Of a DNA stretch of 64,000 nucleotides, positions 1 through 12,323 are shown one piece after another; the first letter of the stretch is position 1, and each line of letters opens with the position of its first letter. The stretch covers positions 7,146,231 through 7,210,230 of the forward strand of contig NC_064239.1 of assembly GCF_023101765.2 (NCBI RefSeq), in the 5' to 3' direction. A program made the translations under genes and the position numbers. The notes beneath the pieces were generated by a model. The model did not search any database and was not told where the DNA came from. It was given only the letters and a program-made list of their open reading frames with translations. Origin of the DNA: Spodoptera frugiperda (lineage: Eukaryota > Arthropoda > Insecta > Lepidoptera > Noctuidae).

Positions 1-807
1 AGGTACCTATATTATACTTACTAGTTACTACTAAATCAAGAACTAAGACTGGAAAATGTTCTACCCTTAACAGGTATATACCGTAAATTAAAATAGGTAT
101 GTAAGTAGGTAAATAATAAAAACTAGATAATAGATATCATCGCTATCAATTAATGTAATTAAATCAGAGCACGAGTATAGATTGGTAAATATTCACAGCA
201 GATAATTAGATACGACACAAGGAAGACTGAAGCAATGTTCATTAAAGAATTGAATGTGAATGAAAGGAAGCTATCAAATAGATAATATTTACTTTGATAT
301 TACAAAAATAAATACAACTAGAAAGTCTAGAAACCTTATAAATATAGATAAACTTCCTTACAGGCAAGTCCTCCGGACATGTATAACGTACCTATCAAAC
401 ATGTAGACCTCCATATCACTGTGGCTAGTCATAATAATGTAGAACAAACGGGGTTGCGGTTAAAATCTGTTATTTCATCGAGTTATCGAAGACGTTAATA
501 TTTTTTCCGATAACTCAATGGTATTCGTGCAGTAAGTAGGTAGGTATGGAAATGGTACAGTAAACTTGGTTGATTAGGAAATAACTATCTCGATGGTGAG
601 CGAATTAAAAACATAAATGAGGGGCATTTGGTCATTATGTGGATTGGAATTCATATTAATGATTGTTAATGATATCCAACGTCAATAAAGGCTACAATAT
701 CCCACCAATTTCACTACATGAAACGTCCTTGGCAGTGATTTTTGCAGCTACCCACCCGCACCACCATAGTCCAAGTTCTAACAATGGCTTAATAAGATAA
801 GGCTTAC

Positions 808-1120
808 CTTGGACATTTCGTCAACTTTGCAGAGCTATCACTCTTAACACCTTTTTTCACTTCTCCATATTTGGCGTATTTAACGCATCGGGTTTACAAT
901 TTGTCGTCGAAACACTGGTTAAGCGCGGAAAAAATCGTGTCGCATTTTCGAGACGCCGTTTCGTGGCGAACACCCGATCAATACTGTCGGTCGGTGTGTC
1001 GTTACCGGCGGATAAGGTAAAAAACACAGCGTTGGTTACGCGTGCGCGCGCAATCTGTTGTTGACTGACACGGCGCATGTGTGTCGGATGCCGCGACCCC
1101 TGCCTGCCCAACTACCAGGG
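808..1120 (-). other. Candidate first exon and promoter of a leftward gene leaving the window
   Basis: This patch is much richer in CpG than its surroundings, as expected for an unmethylated promoter or first exon. On the minus strand an ATG at 816-814 is followed by two codons (Met-Ser-Lys) and a consensus donor AAG|GTAAGCC at 807-806. No downstream exon in matching phase was found inside the window, so if real the first intron runs past base 1. The 84-codon minus-strand frame across the same patch (1111-857) resembles no family I know and is probably chance. Evidence is only composition plus one good donor. Confidence 0.25.
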
Positions 1121-1969
1121 ACATGAGTTTGCAGCAATGCCACATTTCTGACAATTACTATTTCATTGAACTGTAACTTACATAATTATGAAAATCTTAA
1201 GCAATTATTACCACTTATAGATTGGTAACGACTGATAATAGACACCTATTATTTAGTGATAAGAATTGCAATACAATATATGCTTGCCGAGGTGTGTGTG
1301 TGAATACATATAATTATTATCATCATTAACTGGACCTATAATAGAATATTTGTGATAACAGCAGCACTTTGCCTTAACTAACTGCCATTAGTTCACTTAA
1401 AATTTTGGGGATGCTTTAGATAGATAAGATATATATAGGTACTAGGTACCTCTCAACCTTATCCTAATCGTACATTATCTTGCTCATGAGTTAGTAACCT
1501 GAAGTTTTAGCTAAAGTCATAACACAGAATCATAAAGTACGCAATACCAAATAAAGTTCAAGTAACTCCTAATAAAAGTAAATTTACAGTTCTACAACTT
1601 TCTCCTATATAGATACCAAAGCAGTACTTATTTTTTAGGTTTTCCAAAGGGTAACAACCTAACGTACATACCGCTTCATGTCAAAGGGTCACCATAGCCA
1701 AAGTATAAGCAACTTCAAAGGGGTCACAATACGTTACGGGCCATCTAGGAAACATGCTATTTTGAAGGCCCTCCTCTCTAATGTCACCGAACGTGGATGT
1801 AGCAAGTGGAAGAAAAGGACCACTAAACACTATAGACAAACGGCAGCAAAATTTCTTCATTACTTCACACCGGTACTGGTACCTATTCTGTGAGGGTAAG
1901 GTCCAAGTTTTCAATATGTAATTGTATCCGAATAATAATTGTACATGCTTTTCATTACACTAATACCTA

Positions 1970-2134
1970 TTATAAATGTGAAAGTTTGTTTATTTGAATG
2001 TTTGTTCATAAATCATGCTGAAATTACTGGACGGATTTTGATGAGCTATACAGACAGGTTGACAGACAGGTATTAGCTAACTTCAATAATAATCCTATTA
2101 TGTATCCACATTTTAATCCACGGGAAAGCGCTAG
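1970..2134 (+). mobile_element. Helitron-like non-autonomous fragment
   Basis: The segment carries the moth repeat signature of a gaaagtttgttt-type start followed by a ctgaa...ggacggattttgatga block. It ends with CTAG followed by T at 2131-2135, the expected Helitron 3' end (CTRR, inserted 5' of T). The internal part is diverged and the 5' end is not defined. Confidence 0.45.
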
Positions 2135-2500
2135 TCATATATGCATTAAATAAAAACATGTAAAAAGCCGGTTCAGCAAAATATAAACATGTTAAAATAT
2201 GACATTAATTTAAAATAATCTTTTTACGTGCAAAAAGACCAGAAACATGGCATATTTAAAAAAATACGGATGACAGCTGACAGCTGACAGTGACACTAGT
2301 GACAGTAAAAGTAACATGTTGATTTTGAACATTGTTGTGGAGTGTTGATTGGAAGCCTGTACTTCGCTACGTCAAATAAATTGTGAAAAATACGATGTAA
2401 TTAAACGATTACCATTCTAAATTAAAAGCCAATACGAACGATACCGAAACGAGTAATACAATTATTTACGAAATACATTGATATAAAATAAACAGTTACA

Positions 2501-5146
2501 ATGGTGTACACATCAGTAACTAAACTCTGTATTAAAGATCTAATACCAGGATCAACAAAAACAAGCGGTAAAAAGATTGATATAGATGCGATTTTACCAT
2601 ATTTTATTGTACCTGGATTATTGTTAATAGCTACTATATCACGAACAGTCACCATTGCAGTTATGGTAGTGATTGCCATGGGTGCTTTATACGTACAGAC
2701 CAGACCGCGACAGAAAAACAGGTTAATGCTCGACTTTCTCTTATTAGAATAATATTCGCTTAGAAATTGTGATATCACATTTATGAATTTAACATCTACA
2801 TGAAGATTATTTGTTATCTTCTGCAAGATTAACTAACACATAAAAATTTGTGATAGCTGTTCAATATGATAAATTGATAACGCGATAATAATGATTCATT
2901 GACCTAATTTGAGTCAGAATATGAACTATCTATCTAATAAAAAATATACATTTTAAGAAGTTACTATATGAAAAAAAAAATGGAAATACAAACAAATAAA
3001 TATGGTACATTTTGGTTTGTTTACAGGTCCTCATTTTTCTTTTCATGGACATTTTCATCTGGAGTTTGTATGTTTCTGATATTTGAGAACGGTATTTTGG
3101 GTTTCTTTGAAATAACAATGATAGAAAATTCCGTTTTCCTATTACTTTTGTCTTGCACTTTATATTTTTTCTACAAAATGAAAACAATAGCTGAAAATGA
3201 ACTGACTGGAAGTGGGACCAAAGGAAAGGAATACAGGTATCAGATTGTATGCTTTCTTTAAAATTTACTTATAGTAGTTAATATAATTATTTTACGGTAT
3301 TCAAGGACTTATGTTTCTATTTAATTTCAGCCCAGTTTTGACTTCAGATTCGCATTATTGTCAAATATGTCAAATTGAGGTCAATGAAAGATATTTCCAT
3401 TCAATATGGTAAGTGCAATATTTTAACCATACTGAATAAACTAAGCTGCACTAACCATCACTGTTACTACAAAACATCACACTGTTACAACATTCATTAT
3501 TCCGTCTTCCATTCTAAACCATAATCACTGTAAAAAAATTAAGAATAAAACAGCTTATGATTCTTTGTCAACTCTAACAACTTGGCTCAATAGTGAGTCA
3601 TTTTAAGGAAACATCCATATCGCATCCTTAGAATGAAAGGGGCTTAACTCAAAATTTCTGTAACACTTGATTTACTCATAAACTGGCGTTATGAAATATA
3701 CTCTACAACCAAAGAACTAAGCCATAAATATAGTAAAAATCTATTGTATGTTATGGAATACAGAAGAGATACTAAAATGTATTCAATAATATAATTTTCT
3801 GAGAATTTCTGGCTCATTTCCCACAACTTGCAGTTTTTGGATTTGATCACTTTCATTCTAAGGGTGCGATATGGCATATACTGCCATGACAGTGATAGGT
3901 AATTTGGTGATCATGGGGCTCTATATTAATTATAGAGTTCATTAATGCAGCCTTCCACAGATACAAGCAAATGATGTTTGGCTGTAAAATCTGACCCATC
4001 AAGTGAAAAAAGTTATTCCATTGAAGTAGGTCATTTAAAAATTGTTATTTTGCAGGTGGGACTGCTGTATACTGAGACCTAACTATATTCACTTCCTTGC
4101 TGGTCATACATTTGCTTTTGCCACACTCCTGCTTGGAACCAACTTGGGTCTAACAACTGTATGTCAGCCCTTCATACTTTATGCTGCCATTCTCATGCCT
4201 CTTGATTGTGAAGATATTTACTATGACTTCAAGTAAGTCCCTTTTTATGCCTGTGGAATATTTCAACATCCTTGTAGATTTTACATACAAATATAATACT
4301 AGATAGGTTGAGATAAATGATGGAAAGTATGGCTTTAAGATTGGGATGGCCTGCCTCTTGTCAGAATTAATTTAAAAATAGTAAATAATTTAGTATTTCT
4401 AACAAAATTAGTAGCACCAAATTTCCAAAACTATCAGACTTAATGGTACAACCTAGCACCAAACTAATACCATTAGCAATATATTTAAAATATATCAAAT
4501 AAAAGTAAATTTATACCATAGAAGACCGAAAAACAATTGTACATTCCGGCCAGACAACTCACTGCTGTACTTACCTGTCTTAACTGTTTTAAATCTTTGC
4601 GCAAACTTGTTGGGTGCCAAGATGGACCTAAATATTAATAATGCGTGAATAAATTTCTACACATTCTTTTGATTATTAGATTAATAAATCCTGTTAGGAA
4701 AGGGATACCTACTAATTTCTGAATGTTTTCTCCAGCATGTCGATATGCTTCGTTGCCTGTATCTATGCATTAGGATATGCATTAGTCATTGCCATGGTTT
4801 TAATCCGACAACTGATAGTCTACCTACCAAAATACAGCGGTAAGTACAATCTTTTATTTAATTCTACTCTTACAGATTACTATAATTCAACGCTATTCCT
4901 ACTTAGGTATACCATAATACTCTTAATAAGCCTGATGCTATAAGCCAGGCACACCTAGACTGTGCTACTGATGAAAATTCTCGATAAACTGAAAAAATTA
5001 CTAGTAAATTATCGGTTGCGCTTGCGACCATTCAACTCAACTTTATCAGAGAAAACTGGAATGTGAGCCTACATTATTATTACAATTCTGTATGTTTTGT
5101 TACAGAACCGCAGTGGAAAAAACTAGTCAATGTGCTCAATGTATAA
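2501..5146 (+). CDS. ZDHHC23: ZDHHC23-like membrane protein with a degenerate DHHC motif
   Basis: Six coding exons (2501-2721, 3027-3236, 3331-3408, 4056-4232, 4736-4839, 5106-5146) join in frame to 276 residues. Hydrophobic segments lie at about 32-65, 75-125 and in the last 90 residues, giving a multi-pass endomembrane protein. The cysteine-rich core aligns with ZDHHC23: CQIC at 154-157 and W-x-D-C-C at 171-174 match in spacing. The tetrad that should be Asp-His-His-Cys is Tyr165-Phe-His-Ser168, so the acyl-accepting cysteine is serine. The first zinc-binding CxxC of the family also appears absent. DHHC proteins S-palmitoylate substrates through that cysteine; this one is therefore predicted inactive in the usual chemistry. 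The start is the first ATG and precedes a hydrophobic segment. The gene is convergent with CCDC191. ZDHHC24 is an alternative family assignment. Confidence 0.82.
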
Positions 5147-6802
5147 AGGAAACCATGGACTTTTTAAGCTATACTTATTTTGTATCATTTAGTCATTTAA
5201 ATGCGCTTTAATTTCAGTTCTATGCGTTCGTTATAAGATTGATTGTGAATTAATTCTGTAAATTGAATTCATTTTTTTGTAGTTATAAAATTAAGACCTT
5301 AGACTTTAAACATATTGTTTCCTCAGGAAATCCCAAAGGTGATTTCCTAAATTAAGTTAATATACCTATTAAATAAATAATACAACATAATTATCGTAGG
5401 TAACCGATTATTTTATGTTGTAATTATTTCAACGGGTAGATAATATATGTATTTTGTTTATAAATCTTTTTATATATGCAGATACTGCTGTAAGTAGGTA
5501 CATTTTAATCCAATAATTGTTGGTAAGATTCACTCATTAATTTCCGTTCTGCTCCTAGGTGAACAGGACAGAAATTAGAGTGATAAACATATTGTGTTAT
5601 TACTTTAACAGTATTTTTTGTATTATTGTACATAATGCCTATATTATATTTTTAAATCCAAATCCTTCACTGTGAGTCAAATATATTCATAATGGCGCAG
5701 AATCGTGCTCTAATGTGTCTTGTTTTTGCAAGGAACAGTTGCAATACTTTGCAGGGTTAAAGATTTACTTTGCTGTGACGTTTGAGACTCTGCGTTATTA
5801 TGAATGGACCCCAAATGGTAATATCATTTCCAAGAGGTGTTACTTTAATGATCACATTGTATTTCGCACAAACATTCCACACATTTTTTCCTACAGATAA
5901 TCAAAACTATTATTTCTAAGTACATAATTTCTAAACCCCTTAACCGTTTTTAATGAACTTTGGAACTTATACCAGATATCTTTGCCAGAAAGGTTAGTTA
6001 TGAACATTTTCGAAAAAGTGTACAGAGGGAGCCAATGTTGTTGTTATACAAACTTAAAATTCACGTTTACCTAAATGGTCATTTAAATATATACATATCG
6101 ATAAAAAACAATTTAGACCTTGATATACCTATTGCGTGTGAGTAAAAAATACTTACCAAGTTTGAAAGTTTCATTAGAATCGGTTGAGTACTTTTCATGA
6201 CAATGAACTTAAAACTTTGTATGGATATCCAAGTCGCGTAGAGGCTTTTAACCTGCTTAAGTATTTATATTTTTAATAATTAATTATTACAATTCTTAAT
6301 TGATTGAAACTTCTAATTATAACTAAAAGTTATGTGATTCTCGACTTATAAAGATATGATAAGTAAGTAATTGAAATAAATTCAATTGTTCAACTACAGA
6401 ATGAATATTTTTATTTTGGCTTTAGCTAGCAATGTACTTTTAAAAATAATATACCACGGTTTAAGATATAAAATCTGTATTATTGTGCTTAAACGTCAAA
6501 AGTGAATATTATGAACTGAAACTTACATAATAATATAAATATTACTTAGGTAATTATATTAAAAAAAATAAAACAAAAATTACAACCTACTTATATGTCT
6601 AACTAAAATTAATAAGTAGATTATGACTATAGACTACCCTCGAAACGATTTAGCGACTGCTTTTTTATTTGTTCAATCGTTTCCATTGTTGACTAGTCCA
6701 GACTACAGAAGTCCAATTCATGAGATTCGTTTATTCACGATTACAATAAACTAAATAAACTTAAAATCAATATGTAAAATTACAATAGTTTTTAATCTTA
6801 AA
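5147..6802. other. Convergent 3' region between ZDHHC23-like and CCDC191-like genes
   Basis: No gene. AATAAA signals near 5370 could serve the rightward gene, and TTTATT (AATAAA on the minus strand) near 6730 the leftward gene. A diverged moth repeat fragment spans about 5930-6220; it includes a gaaagtttcattagaatcgg-type block typical of lepidopteran transposon remnants. Confidence 0.5.
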
Positions 6803-9800
6803 TTAATCTTCAGGTGGCGTGTAGTCAGGTACAACTTGCAATACTTTCTCTCGCCATCTTGCTTTCCGAGCTTCCTGTTCCCTTTTCAGTGCATTCAAAG
6901 CTGGTAGAGTTCTCCAACACGTAAATGTTCTAAAGAGGAGGTTGCTGTAACAAAAAACGTTTACGTTAATTTACCAGTTTTAACCCAGGAACCTGGGGCC
7001 TTAGTCTGCTATTTCAATTGTGTCAGAATGGTCGATCATTGATCAGTGCAAGAGGGACGGAGCTATGTAGGTTGTATGCTCCGTTTAGCTGTTTGAACAA
7101 GACCAAGGCTGCTCACAATTATGAGGGGCTCATGGTCTTGGTCAGCAGCAGCAGTAACCCCGTGGTTCGCTGCGTCCGTTATCCAACAATTACTAGACTC
7201 AGCCGTATTCGTTATTAATGTATAAAATATTGTTTAAAAATAATTTAAATCACCGAGAGACTATACACAATCAGTACACCTACACAAGCGTGTTCATTTA
7301 AAGTGCCTTTATATTGAGAGGACCTATATGTACCTATAATACTTATGTAGATATCTTACGAAAAAATCCGAAAGATATAGAAACTTACCTGCTGTGGTAT
7401 GAAACAGCTATTTGCCATTTAATCTCAGTTTCCTTTCTAATTACGTTTATTCCTTCACGGAACATCCTGAATGCCATCTGTGTTAGGTACAGATCGTAAT
7501 AGTCATCAGCCACTTGTTTCTTCAAAACGAGCCCGTGGTGATTCTGAAATAAGTTTGTCAATCAATCGTCAGACAGAAAATAAAAAGTATCTAATCATTT
7601 AAATTACATTAGGCCTATATTCTTTTTGTCTTAGGATGAAGTCCTTTTCCCAAGAAAGGACAGGTAGATTATTTTCTTCCTTTGGACAAGGTTAAAGATT
7701 ACGGGAATACCTACGCACTTACCTATCTTCTTTGATTTTTACAAACTCATAGAAGATAGGTAGGACAAATTATCTACCTGTAACCAACAACCTACCTACA
7801 TATTGGGTACCTACCTATAATACCTACAACTGTCGTAAAATACTAAATATTATACTAACCCTTTTAAAGGCGTCAAATACTTTTCTTAATAGTTTTTTAC
7901 GCCAAAAGTTTTCTGCTTTGAAATTTCTTTCCATCCACATATCTTCAGTATGCCACAACCAATGCAAAAAAGTGTTATTTTTCAGTTGAAAAATGTAATG
8001 GGCCTTTGCTTTTTCTATATTGTCTCGCTTCATTTCTATGAGTATTCGGAATGGCCTAATTCCATATTTTGCTTTCAAAGTTTTCTCGTAATGTAAATCT
8101 GCCATAACTATAAGCGCTCTTAGTCTAGATGCCCATTGTTTCTTTCTTATGTGTTCTATTTTTTCTTTTCTCCTTTTCTCTCTCAGTTCTTGTATTCTTT
8201 TCATCTTTTCTTCTTTGTCCATTTCTGCTTTAGCTAATTCCGCCTGAAACCATTAAGTAGTTACTGGTCTTTCATGTATTAGATTATAGATAGACACTAG
8301 ATTTTTACCACAATATTTACCTGCTGCTTCATTCTGATCCTTTCCTCTTCCATCTGTTGTCTACGCTCACGAATCATTGCATGCTTCTCTTCTCGCTCAC
8401 GAGCCCTCTTCTCCATCCTTTGTAAAAACTGTGGTACCTTCAAACAGTGTAATATGAGCGAGGGTTCTGAAAATAAATCACGATTTATTTAAACAATAAT
8501 AGTTACGAAAAGTAGTACATATCTCATTACGTAAGTAGGTGATTGAAGGTGTCTACCTTCAATTTCAGGAATCTTTAACTCGTTAGTCAAGCACTTTATC
8601 TTTGGTTTAAGATGCCTGTCTATTTCATAATACGTTTTACGTACTTCTTCTTTCATGTCATCCACAGACTGGCGTGAAGCTTCTACGATCCTATTATACT
8701 TCAGTTCTTCAATTAAACGATTCTGTTCTTCTAATTTGGCTTTTTGCAAAGCTATAATATGTTTTTGTAATTTGTACCTAAAAATAAAATAATTCAGTCT
8801 TTAGGTCTTCACAAATATTTTTAGACGAAAGTTTAAATTCTGTTGCAAACTAAGAAGTTTAATTCATCAAATAAGCAAAGTACCTACTTATGTGGGTATC
8901 TACCTACTAGTAATTTGTAACTCACCGATGTTGATACGAGTTGTAATCCCTTAATAAAATTTTCGATTTGTTGTCAGCTTCAGTACCTTGATTTATTGCC
9001 ATCTTTTTCTTTGCAATTTTCTCAAAGAAATTGTTTAAAGTTTCTTGCCTTTGTTCAGAGACATATTTTTCCCTGTTGTGTTTTACATAACTTTTCCACT
9101 TATTAATATATTTTTTCATTAGGTATGTTTCCTTGCTGTCAATTTGTACTCTTATTGGAGTTATACTTAAAATGTTATCAATTCCCTCAGAGCATACGGA
9201 TCTTTTATCATTAACATCAACGTTTGAATGTATCTCGCTTTTTGGAGTGTCAACTTCATTACTTATTTCGACTTCCTCATGGTGATCTTCGACTTCATTT
9301 GGTTTTGAAGAAATAGCCATCATTATTAATAGATTTTGCAATTCACTAACTGGCACATCTAAATTGTTCGATGTATTATTTCGATGCAAATCTTGTTTCA
9401 TTACTGGTGGTTCTGTATGGGTATCGTGATCTAAATTATGTGGGCTACGAGATTTATTCTTGCATTCTACACGAAAAATGTCTTCATTGTTTTCATTTAT
9501 ATCTTTAGGTAGATCCAATAAACCACTATTGCGGTTTTTCGGTTTCCGATAGCACTGAGTTTCTCGGTATATCTTTATGTGTTTAAGAGGTTTTATCTTC
9601 GGGTTCACTTTAAATTCATTGTCATTGCGTATTTCTAATTCAGTAAATTCTTCAGTAAGTTCATTTATACTAAAATTATCATCGCCATGGTGCAAATTTA
9701 GATTTTTATCAAAAATTGAGGATTCGTCGTTGGTAACCGTTGATTTCAATTTCAGTGGTTCAAGGCCTTTTAATGAGACTCTATTTTTTAAATCAATATT

Positions 9801-10733
9801 ATTAAATTCGTTTCGTAATTTCACAATTTCTTTGTGAATGGCAAAGCTTTCTTTTGTTCTTATAGATTTCCTTAAATATACAAACGGTTCATTTTTATGA
9901 TAACCTAACACGATACGCTCAAATCAATAGACAAATAATAATAAAAACTTTAGGTAAATGCTCTCAAGACATAATAACAGTTACATAAAGCTGATTCAAT
10001 AAAAAGCAAAATGTAGAAAATTAGCAGGAACCTAAATTTCGATTCAGGAATGATTATGCTTTAAAGATAAATGGGAGGCAAATTTCAACAAAATTATTAT
10101 GCACTAGATCTGACTAATTTATGAAAGAATAGGTAGGTACTTAATACATATTGTTTATATCTTTACCTTGTAAAATTGGTGTTTTTAAGAATACCATGGC
10201 TGTGACTGTCTTTAGCCTGTAAAAAAATCATTCAATAAGTACTAACCTTATACATATAAATTATAATATAATTATGTAAACGCGTATTTCGTATTGGATG
10301 TAGGTAGGTGTAATTGGTGCGATGCGAGGATCGAACGGAAATGGCCGCGAGATCTTAGGTTCAATTCGAAAAGTTGGGATCGGACAAAGATGTTATCGAC
10401 TTTACCCTTTGTATTTTCTGTCATAGGCCAGAGCACCCATAAAAGGCAGGTGCTCCGTTCATAATGAACCAACGTACTTATACCCAACATGAGAGTAAAT
10501 AATTTGAGGTATAAAATTAAATTATCCCGTGACGTTCTTTTTATAAGAATTGAATAATATACTTATACTTTTTAGAGGCCTTGTAAATTAAAGTTATTAT
10601 TTATATTTTAATGTTTACTTACCAGAGTTCTTCTCATCTGCATCCGCAATACAAAATTTCGCGGCTTATAGTCGGGTGAAAGTTTATCCAAGTCACTTTC
10701 ATTAAATATATCTTTGTCTAGAATATTCTCCAT
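6803..10733 (-). CDS. CCDC191: CCDC191-like coiled-coil protein
   Basis: Eight minus-strand exons in order: 10733-10623, 10216-10167, 9870-8926, 8777-8557, 8466-8321, 8243-7860, 7543-7389, 6944-6803. They join in frame to 717 residues. The large third exon encodes a low-complexity polar region. Exons 4-6 encode long Glu/Lys/Arg-rich coiled coil (for example MEEERIRMKQQ and MKRIQELREKRRKEK), followed by Trp-rich helical repeats of the form F..W...T / W...L / F..F that end in FRTFTCWRTLPALNALKREQEARKARWREK (given in two parts: FRTFTCWRTLPALNALK, then REQEARKARWREK). This architecture and order fit CCDC191 (KIAA1407), whose molecular function is poorly known. Exon 3 could also start at 9917, but only the 9870 acceptor keeps phase with the 50-bp exon 2. 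The 5' end faces PGAP2 across about 480 bp. Confidence 0.75.
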
Positions 10734-11215
10734 AATTTGATCTTAATTTTCATGTTAACATCGGAAAAGATACAAGACTGACTACACTTTTCTACATTAA
10801 TAAATCGATGTTATGGTTGCTAAGAAAATATCGATAAAATAACGAAACGTATTTCAGTGCAGCGTTCCATTACACTACAGTAATTATTTATGATGACTTC
10901 CCATCTAACGTGAATTTATGAAGCAATCAATGATAAGGTACATATATATAAAGAATTCAATTTCTTAAAACGAGTAGTTTAATTTGATGTCAGATAATTA
11001 TTTTATAATATGAAATTACGAAACTGCTTCTTTCTGGAAGTAATGAAATGAATCAGACACGTAAACAACATAATGACGTTTGGTCTGTTACAGTTGTGTC
11101 ACTGTCATATTACTATGTCACCAAACGTCAACGTCATTTTTCGTTGATGTTTAGCTAGATGTTTACGAAAACGAAGATTTTTAGATAACTTTGTATTACT
11201 TTAATTTAATATGAA
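10734..11215. promoter_or_regulatory. Bidirectional promoter region, CCDC191-like / PGAP2
   Basis: The start codons of the two divergent genes lie 482 bp apart, so both promoters must lie in this stretch or overlap it. It holds a perfect TATCGATA at 10829-10836 and an inverted repeat of 11-bp arms at 11074-11084 and 11120-11130 (TGACGTTTGGT and its complement). No TATA box is evident. Shared regulation is inference. Confidence 0.55.
10829..10836. promoter_or_regulatory. DRE-like palindrome TATCGATA
   Basis: An exact match to the insect DNA-replication-related element bound by DREF (and overlapped by BEAF sites) in Drosophila housekeeping promoters. It sits about 95 bp upstream of the CCDC191 start and 380 bp upstream of PGAP2. 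Function in this species is inferred. Confidence 0.5.
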
Positions 11216-12323
11216 ATGTATTTACCTCTTTATAATGAGTCAGAAAAGAAAATCTACCACTACATCAAAATTCCTACCAGATTGTATTATTATGTGGTGT
11301 CAGTGCCATTATTTGCCTTTATAGCTTGTGTTGTTATAACAATGTACAAGGACTTTGAAACCGCAAACAACACTCATTGCAAGGTGCCCAATGTCTTCCC
11401 ATCAATATCGGCGTCTATTGGAAGTTATGAACCACAAAGCACGATATGGAAAACAGCTATATACATGCATGCACCTTTACGATTGTACGTATTGTATTTA
11501 CGATGGAAATATTACAGAAATGTTGTGCTAGAGAGCTGTGTTGTTATAGTCAAATTAGCAGTATTTTTGAATATCATTGAAAATTTTGCCTTATTGGGAC
11601 TCACGCATTGGACATCATCCAAAAACTATCGTAAGTACTCAACTGTATACACCTACTACCCGTGCAAAAATTTATTGTCAACTAATTAATAGTATTAAGG
11701 CAATGTTTCAATTTATCTTTTCAGCTTATCATGAATTTTGTTTTAAAACATTCATTGGAACCTCAATATTTTATATGCTGTTCACATGCATAATGCTTTC
11801 AAAGCTACGAAGAAGGCCAAATATTACACACAGAGAAAAGCATTCTGTCAAATTAAAATGGAGAGCTTTTATTGTGTACATTTCTTCATTTGCATCTGCT
11901 GCTTACTTCTTTCTGAGACATAATAGGCTATGTGAACCTTATGGTAAGTAAATCTATTTGTATGAATGTGAAGTTAGATAAAGGTTTAGAATTTTAAAAC
12001 CCATTACTTCACAATCCTTCGCAAGCTGTAATTGACCTTAATTTTTCCTTTGGAACAAAGTTCATTGGCCCAGTCTTATTAATTAATATTAATTAACCCT
12101 TTTTGGATAATGGTCATCACTAGTTTCTATAGTAGTTAAAATTAATAAATAAATCACAAATCTGAAATTTAATAAAGTTTATTTCTTTTTTTCAGTTTAT
12201 TCCTTGTTTAGTCTATCAGAGTACATAGTGGTGTTCAGTAATATACTGTTCCATTCAACGACCGTCCATGATCTCCAAATTAATTTCATTTCTTTGACTA
12301 ATCAAGGGATTGTTGCTGAATAG
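11216..12323 (+). CDS. PGAP2: Post-GPI attachment to proteins factor 2
   Basis: Three exons (11216-11630, 11725-11943, 12196-12323) give 253 residues, the usual family length. The protein is multi-pass, of the FRAG1/DRAM/Sfk1 type. The first membrane span is at about residues 24-44 after a short cytosolic N-terminus containing a RLYYYVVSVP block. Further spans are encoded at the end of exon 1, in exon 2 and in exon 3. Recognisable family features are the W-x-x-S ... YHEFCFKTF region at the exon 1/2 joint and the C-terminal FSLSEYIVVFSNILFHSTT block. PGAP2 acts in the Golgi in fatty-acid remodelling of GPI anchors, supporting reacylation of lyso-GPI. The ATG at 11213, in another frame, soon meets a stop; the frame used here is the one that continues through all three exons. 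Poly(A) signals lie near 12403. Confidence 0.9.

Larger units (their letters stand above)
1..2500. other. Left intergenic region, mostly unassigned
   Basis: AT-rich sequence with no open frame resembling a known protein. It holds a CpG-rich patch at about 840-1120 with a possible leftward first exon, a Helitron-like fragment at about 1970-2134, and a tandem CAGCTG-containing stretch at 2273-2300 just upstream of the ZDHHC23-like gene (possible E-boxes). A weak leftward exon-like segment ending at a GTAAGG donor near 375 was seen, but its reading phase does not join the candidate first exon, so it is not called. Confidence 0.4.

Noticed and set aside
1678..1914. Overlapping 71- and 77-codon frames on opposite strands
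   Set aside because: No family resemblance, no splice context, and mutual overlap suggests chance open frames.
9871..9917. Longer start of CCDC191 exon 3 with acceptor at 9918
   Set aside because: It is open but out of phase with the 50-bp exon 2 at 10167-10216; it would be valid only if exon 2 is skipped, which remains possible as an isoform.
10272..10490. 72-codon minus-strand frame inside CCDC191 intron 1
   Set aside because: It lies on the same strand within an intron, has no recognised product and does not fit the phase of exons 1 and 2.
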